Shown here piece after piece: positions 21,825 through 32,541 of a stretch of DNA of 64,000 bases (its first letter is position 1; every line of letters begins with the position of its first letter). The notes under the pieces were generated by a model. That model was not told the origin of the DNA. It was given only the letters and a program-made list of their open reading frames with translations, and ran no database searches. The position numbers were made by a program, and so were the translations under genes. The stretch is from Porphyra umbilicalis (taxonomy: Eukaryota > Rhodophyta > Bangiophyceae > Bangiales > Bangiaceae). The stretch is taken from assembly GCA_002049455.2 (NCBI GenBank), contig KV918787.1:62001-126000 (forward strand), in the 5' to 3' direction.

Positions 21825-22540
21825 TTCCCTGGCCTTTAGGACAGGGTGCTCTCAGAGTGTAGTGATGCACACATAGACTTAGATCACGGGACTTGCTCTC
21901 CGTTTCAGAGGTGGCAGTTTGCATTCGTGTCCTCAGGGATCTGAGGGCGTGTCAGCGTTGGAAGGCTCGCGATGACGCTAAAAGCGAATGGAGTTACGTT
22001 GCTGAGAAGGACTGCCCCGCCGCAGGGGTCACAGGGCCCGGACGGCGCGTGCCCCCCTGCCCCCCCCCACCGCCCCGAGTTGCACGCGGCGACCACGCGC
22101 AGCGTCTTCCGGGGCTCGAAGCGCTCACGATAACCCGCGGATGATCGTGCCTGCGCGCCGGCTGCTGTTGCGGCGGCGCGTCGGCGGTTGCTGACGCCAT
22201 CTACCGTCGCGGTTAGAAGCGGCCCTTCGCGCGGCGGTCGATTCCACCCGCCCACCCGTGCGCCGTGTCGGCTGCCCCGCCCACCGTGCGCAGATGCGCT
22301 GCGCGGCGGGGTGACGGTCCTGCCCGTGGACGTTGCGCCACGCCGGCGGGCCGCCGCCGCTGCGGTAGCGGCGGCGGCCCCCCTTTCCCCGCCCCACGCC
22401 CCCCCCGCCACGGCAACGTGGCTGTACGTGCCCCCGGGCGTGCTCGCGGCCATGGAGCCAGCCGGCGTGCCCGTTGTCGATGCGTCGCCGAGCGCGCTAC
22501 CGCCCTGAAGGCCTGGGTGTTGCACGCACGTGCCTGGAAT
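21825..22540 (+). mobile_element. 715-bp duplicated element, copy 1
   Basis: The sequence from TTCCCTGGCC to GTGCCTGGAAT is repeated at 23069-23783 in the same orientation. Near the two ends are inverted words: CCCTGGCCTTTAGGACAG at the left, and at 22503-22517 CCCTGAAGGCCTGGG, whose complement starts CCCAGGCCTTCAGGG. The left third is mixed and the rest is GC-rich. A minus-strand frame across the element is open in both copies (about 200 residues), but its composition makes coding doubtful. Confidence 0.65.
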
Positions 22541-23068
22541 TCTCTGTCTTGTGGACTGTAGAGACCCGGCTCAAATACTGTGAAACTAGGCCGCCTGACG
22601 CAGCCAATGGGCACGTGGTCACATTCATTGAACCGGCAATCTGACAGGGTTTGCGCAGTGTTCTTGACATTGAATCATGAGAAGTCATTGGCTGCATGAA
22701 GAGCCTTCAGTCCCCTGTCTTACCATGTGCCAGTGGGTGGCTGTGGCTTTCGCCGGTCATGCCAGGAGCAATTGCACTTTGGACGCTATCGGTCCCCTGA
22801 AGCCAGGTGAGAGACGATCTGATGGACATCCTGACATCGGTCCACATCGGCAAACGTTTGCACTCGCAAACGTGCATGCTCCATTTCTCAGCGAAGCACC
22901 ATATCAGTTGAACAAGTCCTCATATTTTTTCGAATGACAGTCCCCGAGATGATCTGTGGGTCAGGATGACACTGCTTCTGGAACGATCCCAGAATCAGTC
23001 CCGAAGATGATCCGTTGAACGAGTCCAGAAACTGTAGTGATCACATAGGTCACTCAAGAATCAAGCAA
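22541..23068. other. Spacer between two element copies, no gene
   Basis: Mixed sequence unlike the flanking copies, with the words GATGATC and GAACGAGTCC repeated a few times. No gene is recognisable. Confidence 0.4.
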
Positions 23069-23783
23069 TTCCCTGGCCTTTAGGACAGGGTGCTCTCAAA
23101 GTGTAGTGATGCACACATATACTTAGATCAAGGGACTTGATCTTCGTTTCAGAGGTGGCAGGTTGCATTCGTGTCCTCAGGGATCTGAGGGCGTGTCAGT
23201 GTTTGAAGGGTCGCGATGACGCTAAAAGCGAATGGAGTTACGTGGCTGAGAAGGACTGTCCTCCCACAGGGGTCACATGGCCCGGACGGCGCCTGCCCCC
23301 CAGCCCCCCCCCACCGCCCCGAGTTGCGTGCGGCGACCGCGCGCAGCGACTTCCGAGGTTCAACGCGCCCACGATGACCCACGGGTGATCGCGCCTGCGC
23401 GCGGCTTTTGTTGCGGCGGCTCGTCGGCGAGATCTGAAGCCATCTAGCTAGCGGCGCGGTTAGAGGCGCCCCGTCGCGCGGCGGTCGGTCCCACCCGCCC
23501 GCCCGTGCGCCATGTCGGCCACCCCGCCCGCCCTGCGCAGGTGCGCTGCGCGGCGAAGTGACGGTCCCTCCCGTTGGCGTCGCGCGACGCCGGCGCCGCC
23601 GCGCTGCGGTGGCGGCGGCGGCCCCCTTTTCCCGCCCCACGCCCCCCCCGCCACGGAAACGTGGCTGTACGCGCCCCCATGCGCGGTCGCGGCTATGGAG
23701 CCGGCCTGCGTGCCCGGTGTCAGTGCGTCGCCGAGCGCGCCACTGCCCTGAAGGCCAGGGTATTGCACGCACGTGCCTGGAAT
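23069..23783 (+). mobile_element. 715-bp duplicated element, copy 2
   Basis: Direct copy of 21825-22540, offset by 1244 bp. Here the right inverted word is an exact match to the left terminus (AAGGCCAGGG against CCCTGGCCTT). Differences between copies are scattered substitutions and small indels in the C-rich part. No clear target duplication is visible. Confidence 0.65.
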
Positions 23784-23939
23784 CTGAAATGTAGGATTTT
23801 CGCTGATCCACGGAACTGTTGTGCACATGATCCTCCGAATCATGCTGAGGCCATCGCACAGGAGCTTTGCATGGCTATGTATCTCAAAACATTCTTTCGC
23901 GTCTACTCGTTATAGATTTACAAGCCGGCAAATTTAGAA

Positions 23940-24320
23940 CTATCCCGGCAGATCTTAGACCAGGTACCTGAAAGACCTTGAATTTGCTTGTATCTGGCTT
24001 GCACCGGTTGGTGCAAGGTGTCGATTCGAACCCTCTGAGGGCCGTTTTCTCGTACAAGCGCCATAAAAAGGGGAGCTCCTCGGGGCGCAAAACGGTCTCC
24101 AGAGCCCATTTTGGCACCGTTCGCACTGCAGAAGAGGTGCATGTGAGTCTATAAAAAACGAGCCCTGTCCGTCGTTTTGCGCACAGATGGCGGCCACAAA
24201 CGTGTTTCTTGCATCCAGAAACTTGTATCTGGGACACTCTTTTCGTGCAAGCAGCTTGCACGAGATCTGCGCGGATTCGTGCAGAGGCCTTGCACCGGGT
24301 TTAGTCCTTTCCCACCAAAG
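23940..24320 (-). repeat. Dispersed repeat rich in GTGCAAG words, copy 1
   Basis: Diverged relative of the repeat at 34186-34640: both contain CCACAAACGTGTTTCTTG and many CTTGCAC/GTGCAAG words, and both start next to a decayed form of the terminal word GGTCTAAG. No coding capacity is visible. Confidence 0.5.
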
Positions 24321-24472
24321 TGGACATTTCTTGCATCACCTGGCAGTGTCTGCTTTTCTCTGCGCTCGTCACTGCTGGTACTGCTTCCGACCAGGACACC
24401 TGCCCTATGGATATTCAACCAGGTAACCTACACTACCCTACCCTCCCCGCACATTCACCCCCCCCGCATGCA

Positions 24473-24608
24473 TACAGCCGTTCTCCAAAAAATCCCGCAC
24501 TCCAACTGTTACAAAATAGTTCCAAATCGGCCTCTGCGGGGTCGTAGAGGCCGATTTGGAACTCTTTTGCAACTGTTGGAGTGCGGGATTTTTGGGAGAA
24601 CGGCTGTA
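24473..24608. mobile_element. TA-flanked MITE, family B, copy 1
   Basis: A 136-bp near-perfect foldback bounded by TA dinucleotides. The termini are CAGCCGTTCTCC and its complement, continuing into AAAAATCCCGCACTCCAAC. The stem is about 60 bp around a GC-rich loop (CTCTGCGGGGTCGTAGAG). The TA flanks point to the Tc1/mariner group. An equally long copy is at 32542-32677. Confidence 0.88.
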
Positions 24609-24944
24609 TCACTCGTGCTGCCAGAAACGGCAGCATTATAGCCCCACGCTACTCAGGCCGAACGGGCGACATCCACGCCCCTCAGATGAGCGGAAGCTGG
24701 TCTCTGTCGTCTCCCAAGATGCGAGAAGCACCTCATCGCATTGGTACACCTGTATTTTCGCTGGGGGGTGGTGGTCTGGAGTTGGATGCTTGACGTTTTG
24801 TATACCCTGCGTAGACTGCCCTGATGGGCAGTGAGGTGGGTTAGGACTGCTGTGGCGCAGTCTCTGTGGACGGGCACTGCCCCTGGAAGCCGCAGCTTTA
24901 CTCTTCTCTATCGAGAAACGAGCGAAACGAGCTGCATGTAGCGC
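24609..24944. other. Intergenic, no gene seen
   Basis: Mixed sequence without recognisable genes. Confidence 0.4.
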
Positions 24945-25180
24945 ATGTACGACCGCCGTACAACCAGATACGGACACTCTGTACGGCACCGTGCAAGACT
25001 CATGCAACGATTCGGTGCACTTCGTGCAAGCGTCGAGCAAGCGCCATACAAGAACTTTGTACGAAAACCCGATCCGTACAAGAAATCGAGGCTTGTATCA
25101 GCTTGTATGTATCCAATTGTATTCAAGCAGATACAAGATCTTCCAAGGACATGGTCTAAGCCCCACTGTGCAGTGTAGCG
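24945..25180 (+). repeat. Dispersed repeat rich in GTGCAAG words, copy 2
   Basis: Ends with GGTCTAAGCCCCACTGTGC, the same terminal word found at 46630-46650 and, inverted, at 34186-34205. The body contains many TTGTAC/GTACAAG and GTGCAAG words. Confidence 0.55.
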
Positions 25181-25292
25181 TGCGAGCAGGAGCCCGTTTT
25201 CAACGAGCGTTTACGAGCGATTTGGGGGAAATTGAGGCTCGTGGTGGATCCAGCAACGAGGTGCACTGCGCTGTGCATCCGTCATATTTCGA
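25181..25292. other. Intergenic spacer
   Basis: Short mixed sequence between a dispersed repeat and the duplicated upstream region of the next gene. Confidence 0.4.
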
Positions 25293-25695
25293 ACGTCAGC
25301 AACGGACGTGTCAGGTCTTTTTTTTTGCCGGTCCAGCATTCGATGCATCGCTGCAGTTGGCACACATTCATAGGTGCATTGGTTCTTGGCTCACGGATTC
25401 CTCAGACAGGGTCTTCCGGCTCATTGGCTGTGATGGCAACTGCTGTCTCTGCAGCCAAGACACGCCGGGTCGATCAATCTCGCTGACGTCGATCGAATGT
25501 CGATCAACCTCGTCTGTTCGTCTTTTTTTTGAGCGTCAGCAACGGTAGTGTTAGTCCTTTTGGCTGATACAGCGTTGAATGTGCATCGCTGTTGATGGCC
25601 ATAAATTCACGGATGCTTGGCGCCCATGATCATCATGATTGTCCAGACACTGTTTCGGCTCGTTGGCTGAGATGAAGAACGCTGTCACTGCAGGC
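25293..25695 (+). repeat. Imperfect tandem duplication upstream of a gene
   Basis: Two related units start near 25293 and 25532. Both carry, in order, CGTCAGCAACGG, a CTTTT run, TGCATCGCTG, a CACGGAT word, then CGGCTC(A/G)TTGGCTG and CTG(T)CACTGCAG. The second unit ends about 30 bp before a TATA-like box, so the duplication occupies the presumed promoter of the membrane-protein gene. Confidence 0.65.
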
Positions 25696-25722
25696 TGGCT
25701 GCTCTCTGCGCGCATGAGCAGG

Positions 25723-25730
25723 TATAAGAG
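25723..25730 (+). promoter_or_regulatory. Candidate TATA box
   Basis: TATAAGAG lies 121 bp upstream of the ATG at 25844, in GC-rich surroundings where such a word is uncommon. It would place transcription start near 25755. Confidence 0.45.
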
Positions 25731-25843
25731 GGCGGCGACGTCCGGCCAAAGGACGGACGCGCGAGAACGCCCAACTTCCCGGGACTGGTTCCTGCTTCAA
25801 AGTCCAAGGCGCTTCGCTTTCAGACTCCTCCCGTTGTTGTACC

Positions 25844-28208
25844 ATGACTTGGTCTATATGCACCGGAGCGGTCCCGCGACGCTCCCTACTCTGGGGGCGG
25901 GTAGGGGCTGTGTTCCTGCTGCTTTTGCTCTTGCGCGGGGCCCGACTGATGCCTCTCGTGCATAGCGAAGAACGCTGCGCGCCGTTCGTCGCGGGTCCGA
26001 ACGCAAATCTTACTGTGCCGGTATGGACCGTTCACCGCTCGCGTGATGAAGGTGAGTGCGCACACCCAGAGAGGAGAGTCTGGCAACGAGGCTATGAAGG
26101 ACCACTGACTTTTGCTTCCTCATCTGGTGTCCCACGTCCTGCTCACCTCACTCCCCTCTCTTGTTCGTGCAGGTTCGCTTTGAAGATGCTCTTCGTACGG
26201 CGGTGAGCCCATCAAATTTCGGCCTGCAGCCTGCAGGTGTGCCTGTGCGCATCCCAAATGGGGACCCAGTACGTATTTCATGGGCTGACCGGAGCGATGG
26301 GTGGGTCAAGCGAGTATGGGTGTGAGTGCTGACCACAGCTGCCGGCATGCCGCTACAGCGGTCAAGTGAGGCAACGAGGGGTCGCTGCAGATTTTTATTC
26401 TGACACACTGCTTCCGTGGTTATTCATGTGTCCCCCGTGCCTCCATAGACGTGTCCCCTCGCAGTTAGCCGCCGTCCTACTTGACGTCCTTCGCGAACAC
26501 AATGTCGAGAACCAACCCTGCCTCAACGGCCCTTTCGAGACGAGATGCGGCTTGTCTCCAAAGCACCCTGCCACGAGTGGCACAGTAGTTTACCAATGGG
26601 ATGACCCCACGGCCAACCTTCAAGGCCACGCCGTGCAGACGATACTCTGGGGCATGTGCTTGGACGACCGCTGCGAAAAACTGACCACCGTAGCCCTGCA
26701 TGGAAATTCGACGGGGCCGGGGACCTACAGTCATCAACTGACATGGAACAATGAGCTAGCGTCCATTACCGCCGCGGCATCTGCTGTGGAAGAGCCGGGC
26801 GACCTGACGAGCCTGGCGTCTCAACGGAATACGACTGTGTTTCATTATGGGCCGGTTCAGCGACACGGCAACCGCAAGTGGTATGCCTATGGCATCCGAG
26901 GTGTACGTTACGCCGTTGTCTAACTTGGCGTTCTTTCGTGCGCAAGAGCGAGCGCCTCTGGGAAGAACAGCGACTCTTCTGCAGCGGTGGGTGGTCTGAT
27001 GGTGGCGCCGGTCTTGTGTACTCACCATTGACAAGGTTTGGCGGCACCCACACGGTCGCAATGGAGGGAACTGGAGGGGCTCGCCCATACGGTGCATGCG
27101 CCTCCGATCGAGAGAATTGTCACAACTGACCCATATGTTTCGTTGTGTCGCTCTGAGTTGAATGTTGTTTCTGTGCCTGACTGATTCATTTTTCACCCAC
27201 AGACCTTCTTTCCCGCGAGCGAGCAGTGTAGCTCGACGAAGTGCGATCTGCAGACTCTGACGGTGGCGCCACCGGATGATGCGTCCGCTCCAGGACGACC
27301 CCACTCCACCTGCACGTGCGACGACGCCTGGCGAAACAACCCATCGAGCGCCCCCTTCTGCTCGGTCATCGACTCGAACAAGAACGAGACAGTTCACGAC
27401 GTCTCTTCCCAGTACGGGCACGTGCTGCGAAAAGCTGCTTCGAACACAGCGTCTTCCCAGGACCTTGAGGCCACCGGCGTGAGACAGGCCGCCCTCTTGT
27501 CTGCGCCCCCTTCGCTGGTGTCGACCACGGAGATCGTGCTCACTGTTGTCACAGCCGCTCAGGGGCTGGTGGCTGTCGTCATCTTGCTATTTATGGGGGA
27601 GGAGGAGCGACTGCGAAGCGCTGTTGACTGGTATCGTCGGGTGCGGCGGCAGGCGGCGTTGCCCAGCGGCCTTGGCACCTCAATCCCGCAAGGTCAACTG
27701 CGATTGGCGAAGTGTGTATTGTTGTTGTCGGCGTTTGTTGTCGTAATGTACGTGCCCGTTGCTGGCCAGTGCGCCTTCTGGACGATGGAGCATGCTGTCC
27801 CTACGTGTGGTGCTGCGTGACTGATGGCTGACCTCTCTCACTCTCTCTGTCTGCTCCATATCCACCTCTTTCGTACTTGACTGGCTCCCTCTTTGGCCGA
27901 ACAGAATCGAGTTCTTGCCACTCGTCTTCGCCTCAGCGACGGAAGTCAAGGCCCACTTTTGGAAGGGTGCCTATGCCCACCTCGATACTGTGGCACTGAT
28001 GCCGCCGCCCCTACCGGGTGGCTCGAAGGTGGTGCCGTGCAGCGCGGGTGTAACATTTTCGCTTATTCTCTTACTCGGGCGAGCTCGCTACGTTCATACT
28101 CACTGGATGTTGCTGTTGGGACTGCTACAGGGTCTGGGGTTCTTGGTGTGGCTGGTGTTCGTCTTTCGTATTTTTCGGTGGTGGCAAGAGGCTCCGAGAG
28201 AAGACTGA
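25844..28208 (+). CDS. Multi-exon secreted/membrane protein, unknown family
   Basis: About six exons are supported by open frames, GT-AG borders and continuity of phase. Exon 1 (25844 to about 26051, ATG in a good context) starts with a signal peptide or membrane anchor (VFLLLLLL near residue 25). Exon 2 is roughly 26173 or 26186 to 26268. Exon 3 is 26465 to 26902 and joins exon 4 at 26947 through a 44-bp intron. Exon 5 (27203-27816) and exon 6 (27905-28208) fit together exactly in phase. The exon 1-2 and exon 4-5 junctions are less certain. Exons 3-5 are cysteine-bearing and carry several N-glycosylation-like NXS/T sites, so probably extracellular. Exons 5-6 hold three or four membrane segments (EIVLTVVTAAQGLVAVVILL, CVLLLSAFVVVMYV, WMLLLGLLQGLGFLVWLVFV). 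No named family is recognised. Confidence 0.65.
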
Positions 28209-28467
28209 AGAGAGCGCAGAGCACCTCTAACCCCTACGGGAAAAACTTCCTGGATATCCAACCACCTTACATTCCCCCGATCTGACACCCACGGAAGATT
28301 TTTTGTCGTCTGCCGACTCCTGCGGGCCCCGCGGAACTGCGAAACGTGCTGCGAACGGGCCTCAGACCGCCATACTAGCCAGGTACGGACGAGGAACGCC
28401 GCCGCGCGCAGCAAGCGCGCAGCTGGCACCCCCGCGTCCCGCCACCACTCCTGAGGCGTCGACGCGC

Positions 28468-28486
28468 GCCCCCCCCCCCCTCCCCC
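28468..28486 (-). other. Sense-strand G tract directly after NUDIX stop
   Basis: On the minus strand the TAG at 28489-28487 is followed at once by GGGGG A and then 12 G. See also the equivalent tracts at 31327, 58430 and 58988. Confidence 0.9.
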
Positions 28487-29597
28487 CTACGCGCCCTCCT
28501 CCCCCTCTGCCAACCACCCCAAAATCAGCTGCCGCGCGATGCTCGCGTCGCCCGGCACGTGCCACCCCCCCCCCCCCCCCCCCCGCGCAGCTGGCGCCGC
28601 ACCCACCCGCGCGCCCACCAGCGCACGTCTTCGAGCTCGTCGGTGGGCGCCCCCCCCCCCCCCCCCCCACCTCCCCCGCCGCCCCCGTCGCCGCGACCGC
28701 GCGGCAAGCGAGCAGCAGCCCCCCCGGCCACGCCCACGGCTGGCTGCCGACGACCGCCACCCCCTCCCGCACCACGGCCACGCCCGCCTCCTCGGCCACC
28801 TCCCGCACGACCGCGTCGGGGACGCCCTCCCCGGCTTCGACAAAGCCCGCCAGGACAGAGTAGCGCCCCGGCGGCCACCCCGCCTTGCGGCCGAGGAGGC
28901 ACTCGTCGTCGTCGTCGCCGCCGCCAGTGCCGCCGCCGCCGCCGCCGCCGCCGCCTCCCCCGCGCGTGACGAGCACCAACACGGACGGGTCGAGGCGGGG
29001 GTAGACGGCGCGGCGGGCGCCCGCGCACCCGCCGGCGGTGCACCGGCGGGAGCGGTGGGCGGGCGCCACCGCCGCCGTCGGCGCCCCACACCGCCCACAA
29101 TACGCGGCGGCCGCGTGCCACGCGAGCAGCGTCGTGGCCGCCGCGAGGAGCGCGCCCGGCTCGGCGGCGGCGCCCGCCGCCGCCGCCGCCGCCGCCCCGG
29201 TCGGCGGCAGCGTGCACGAGGCCGACAAGGCAGACCGCACGCTCGCCGTGACTTCCCCCGGCGCCAGCAGGGCGGCCACGTCGGCAGCGTCCCCACCGCC
29301 CCCCCGCCGGCGCCGACGGCGAGGGCGTACCACCACACGCCCCCCGCCTCGCCGAGCGCCACTGGCGGCGACGCGGACGCGGCCGGCGGCAGGCGCGCCA
29401 CGCGCGCCGCGTCCCACACGACGAGGTCGTCCAAGGAGGCCACCCCGCCGCCGTCGGGGCGCGCCGCAAAGACGCCGTCGCGGGCGGCGCCGAGGAGGGG
29501 CACAAAGCGGGCGGTGGGGGGGGGGTGGGGGGGGGGGGGGCACCAGGGAGAGGCCCCCCGTGGAGAGGGGGGTGCGGAGGGGCTGGCGGAAGTGGGG

Positions 29598-29629
<32 letters not shown>

Positions 29630-29748
29630 GCCCCCCGTGGCGCTGGCGCGCCCCCGCCCGGCGCCGCCGCGGCGGCGGGCGGGCCCGCGGCGGGCGGCGG
29701 GCCGCCGCCAGTGCGCGGCGGGCGGGAGGAAGGCGGGGGGGGGGGCAT
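28487..29748 (-). CDS. NUDIX hydrolase, NADH pyrophosphatase (NudC) type
   Basis: The family hydrolyses NAD(H) or NAD-capped RNA to NMN(H) and AMP. In order on the minus strand: an N-terminal NUDIX-like domain (FVPLLGAARDGVF...VVWDAARVARL); a four-cysteine zinc ribbon (YCGRCGAPT, then RRCTAGGC); the NUDIX box GFVEAGEGVPDAVVREVAEE with the GX5EX7REUXEEXGU pattern; then SQPWAWP, matching the SQPW signature that separates NADH pyrophosphatases from other NUDIX enzymes; then TDELEDVRWWAR and WHVPGDASIARQLILGWL. These parts lie in three different frames, with switches inside G/C runs near 29300, 28651-28668 and 28562-28582. A proline-rich leader of uncertain start (ATG at 29748) precedes the domain; it could be a targeting sequence. 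Divergent from the asparaginase gene. Confidence 0.85.
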
Positions 29749-30229
29749 GGTGGGGGGCGACGGGGGGGGGCGCCACCGGTGGCGGTAAGGGCGGCGGTGG
29801 CGTGACCGCAAAGGTGGGGGGCTGGGGGTGTGGGGGGGGGGGGGGCACCGCCGGGAGGCGCGGCGGGCGGCGGGCGCGGCGGGCGGTCGGGGTGGGGGAC
29901 CCGGCACCCGGGTGCTCGAGGCGGGGAAGGCGGCGGGGCGGATCACCCCGACACGTGGGGGGATCACAGGCGTGGAGAGGCGCGGGCGTACGTAACGCTT
30001 GTCGAGGGTGCCGCCTCGTGTCGGGCCGCCACCCCCCCCGGAGCGCCCCTGGCGCCCCTGGCGACGTCCGCCTCTCCTGCGGGAAACGGCGGACCCGCCG
30101 TGCCCTCGACGCTCTCCGTCGCACCTCTGCCGCCCCGCCTGCCGGTCCGTCACCTTGCCCTCTCTTTCCGCTGCCGCTTCCCCACGTCTCCCCCTTTCGT
30201 CCACACCGCCGCGTCGCCCGGCGCGCCCA
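29749..30229. other. Divergent intergenic region
   Basis: Contains G runs at 29755-29770 and 29831-29845 (C runs in the sense of the NUDIX gene) and otherwise mixed GC-rich sequence. It should hold both promoters; no TATA-like word stands out. Confidence 0.45.
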
Positions 30230-30250
30230 CCCCCCCCCCCCCCCCCCCCC
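30230..30250 (+). other. C21 tract in asparaginase 5' leader
   Basis: Twenty-one consecutive C end six bases before the start codon (tract, then GCCGCC, then ATG at 30257). The tract is in the same strand sense as the gene. Confidence 0.9.
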
Positions 30251-30256
30251 GCCGCC

Positions 30257-31325
30257 ATGCCCGTCGCACTCGCCATCCACGGCGGCGCCGGGGCCATCCC
30301 CCGCACGACCCCCCCCGGGGAGTACACCCCCCCCCTCCACGCGTCGCTCGACGCGGGCATGGCCGTCCTCGCCGCCGACACCCCCCGCCCGTGGGAGGCG
30401 CGGTCGGGCCTCTCCGTCGCCCTCTCCGCCGCCATGGCGGCGGTGGAGGTGCTCGAGGGGTGCCCCCTCTTCAACGCGTCGGTCGGGTCTGTGTTGACGA
30501 CCGCCGGCACCGTCGAGTTGGAAGCGTCGGTCATGGACGGCCGCGACGGGCGGGCGGGGGCGGTTGCGGGCGTGACGGCCGTGACCAACCCGACGCGCCT
30601 CGCGGCGCTCGTGCTGTCGGCGACGCCGCACGCGTTTTTGGGGGGGGAGGGCGCCGCCGCGTTGGCGGCCGCCCACGCCCACGAGCTGTCGTGGGTGGGG
30701 GGGGGGGGAACGCCGAGTTTGTCACCCCGCGCCGGTCCGCCGCGCTGCGGCGGGCGCTCGCCGACGGCCGCGCCGTGCCGACGATTGACCACGAGGGGGG
30801 GGGGACGCCGCGGGCGCCGTGGCCAACGGGCAGCCGTCCCCTGGGGATGGGGGTGGGGGCAGCCCCCCCCCCCCCACCCCCCCCCCCGCCCCCGACGCTC
30901 CCCGTCGGCGACGAGACGGGCACCGTCGGCGCCGTGGCCGTCGACGCCGACGGGCACGTGGCGGTTGCGACCTCAACAGGCGGCCTCACCGCCAAATGGC
31001 CCGGCCGCGTCGGCGACACGCCCGTGTGTGGGGCGGGCTTTTACGCCACCGACGCGTGGGCGGCCGTGTCCGGCACGGGGCGGGGGAGGCACTCCTCGGC
31101 GCCGCCACCGCCGTGTCGGTCGTGCGCGCGATGGAGTACGGGGGGTTGACCGCCGCCGCGGCGGCGGACCGGGTGCTCGGCGGCATGGCGCCGGGGAGCG
31201 CGGGGCTGATTGCAGTCACGCCGGGGGGGGAGGTGGTTATGGCCAAAAACACGGGGGGGATGTACTGTGGGTGCGTCGATGGGGGGGGGCGCCGCCGCCT
31301 GCGCATTTGGGAGGAGGACCTGTGA
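30257..31325 (+). CDS. Isoaspartyl peptidase / L-asparaginase (Ntn hydrolase)
   Basis: The N-terminus [16 protein letters not shown] followed by [35 protein letters not shown] and [12 protein letters not shown] is the alpha subunit pattern of the plant/bacterial type 2 asparaginase family. The enzyme self-cleaves before a Thr; here [20 protein letters not shown] carries the expected nucleophile and starts the beta subunit, followed by [20 protein letters not shown] and [18 protein letters not shown]-like sequence to the end at EEDL. The substrate in the cytosol would be asparagine or beta-aspartyl peptides. The family signature crosses three frames: a switch in the G run at 30697-30708, one in the linker region with C/G runs (30800-30896), and one near 31080 in a G-rich but interrupted stretch. 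The start follows GCCGCC, a good context. Confidence 0.9.
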
Positions 31326-31326
31326 T

Positions 31327-31348
31327 GGGGGGGGGGGGGGGGGGGGGG
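31327..31348 (+). other. G22 tract after asparaginase stop
   Basis: The stop TGA (31323-31325) is followed by one T and 22 G on the sense strand. Confidence 0.95.
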
Positions 31349-31913
31349 TGCCGCTCTGCGTGTGCCGGGCGGGCGTCGGCGGCGGCGGGTGCAGGGCGCG
31401 ACGCGCCGTCGCGCACGTGCGCGACCGATGCACGCCACCCCGTGGTTGCCGTTGGGTCTGCTGCGGCGCCGCCAGCGCGCCGTCGCGCCGGCAGGGGCGC
31501 GCGCCGCTCGGGAGGTTGCGGGTGCCTCTTGCGTTGCCTCCCACGCGCGGCGACGGCGACGCCGGGAACCGTGTTGTTGGTCGGCGGGTGCGCCGGCCGA
31601 CGCGCCGTTACTGGCGCTCTCGCACCGCTCTGGGTCCCCCCGACGCCACTCGGCCGCGGGTGCGTCGCAGGTGTCGGTGGCCGGCTCGGCCGCTTGCTCA
31701 CCGTTGACATCCGTCCTTGGCTCGGCTGCGAGCGGTTCACCAGCAGGAGGGCCCCATCTGTCTTCTCTGGCGGATGGGTATCCAGCAGGGTCTGACCAGC
31801 AGGGCAGGTGCTGGAGCAGGTCGTTGCATCGCTTGTGTCTGTTGTCAGTTTTGTCGTTTTCGTGTCGTGGGATGAGCCGAGCCGCCGCCGGGTGGTAGGC
31901 CCCACGCATTGAC
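31349..31913. other. Intergenic, no gene seen
   Basis: GC-rich at first, then mixed. Long overlapping frames are explained by composition. Confidence 0.4.
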
Positions 31914-31939
31914 TATCCGTCTGACACCAGATAAGAACC

Positions 31940-32475
31940 AGGCCTCACCAAGAGTATTTCGTCAAGGGTATGACCCGAGTATTTTTTTCGGGTATGTACT
32001 CGTACCCGTGAGATATTTCGACGCGTCGCCCATACTCATACTCGCGAATGGGACGTGGCCAGATACTCGCAACATCGAATCACCAAGGGTACCCGAGAGT
32101 ACTACTCGTATTCTCAATTCTGCAGAAGCCGATACCCTTGACAGCGTCCCGCAGTGCGGCGCCGTCACCACGTGAGCCGCCTGACAAAAAAGTACGTCAC
32201 GAAATCTAAAAAAACATCCCGAAATCAACAGCTAACTGCAGGATCTGGAATTTAGTTCCAGCGAAAGGTATACGCATACCCGCGCGAATATCAAAATTAG
32301 ATACCGACAGCCCATAAGGTCGCGGGTATATACCCTTGATACCCGCTCAGTCAGGTTTTGGAGATACTCATACTCGAACGGCTGAAAGTCCTTCGCACTG
32401 TCAGCAAATACTCTGTGGCTGGATCAGAGCCGAATACCGTACTCATGGCCAAATCTGATACCCTTGGTGGGGCCT
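31940..32475. mobile_element. MITE, Mutator-like, nested
   Basis: A 536-bp segment starts AGGCCTCACCAAGAGTAT and ends ATACCCTTGGTGGGGCCT, an inverted pair with two mismatches. It is flanked by GATAAGAACC on both sides (31930-31939 and 32476-32485), which would be a 9-10-bp target duplication as in Mutator-like elements. A caution is that the same word also occurs at 32495 as part of the host element. The interior is full of GGGTAT/ATACCC and GAGTA/TACTC words. Confidence 0.65.
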
Positions 32476-32541
32476 GATAAGAACCCATGGCATCAGATAA
32501 GAACCAACTGTAAGGGTCGATTCTTCACATTGTTTACATAC

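Noticed and set aside
28525-30957. An 810-residue minus-strand frame spanning NUDIX and asparaginase
   Set aside because: It runs antisense through the asparaginase gene and only in part coincides with NUDIX domain segments; it is not a single protein.
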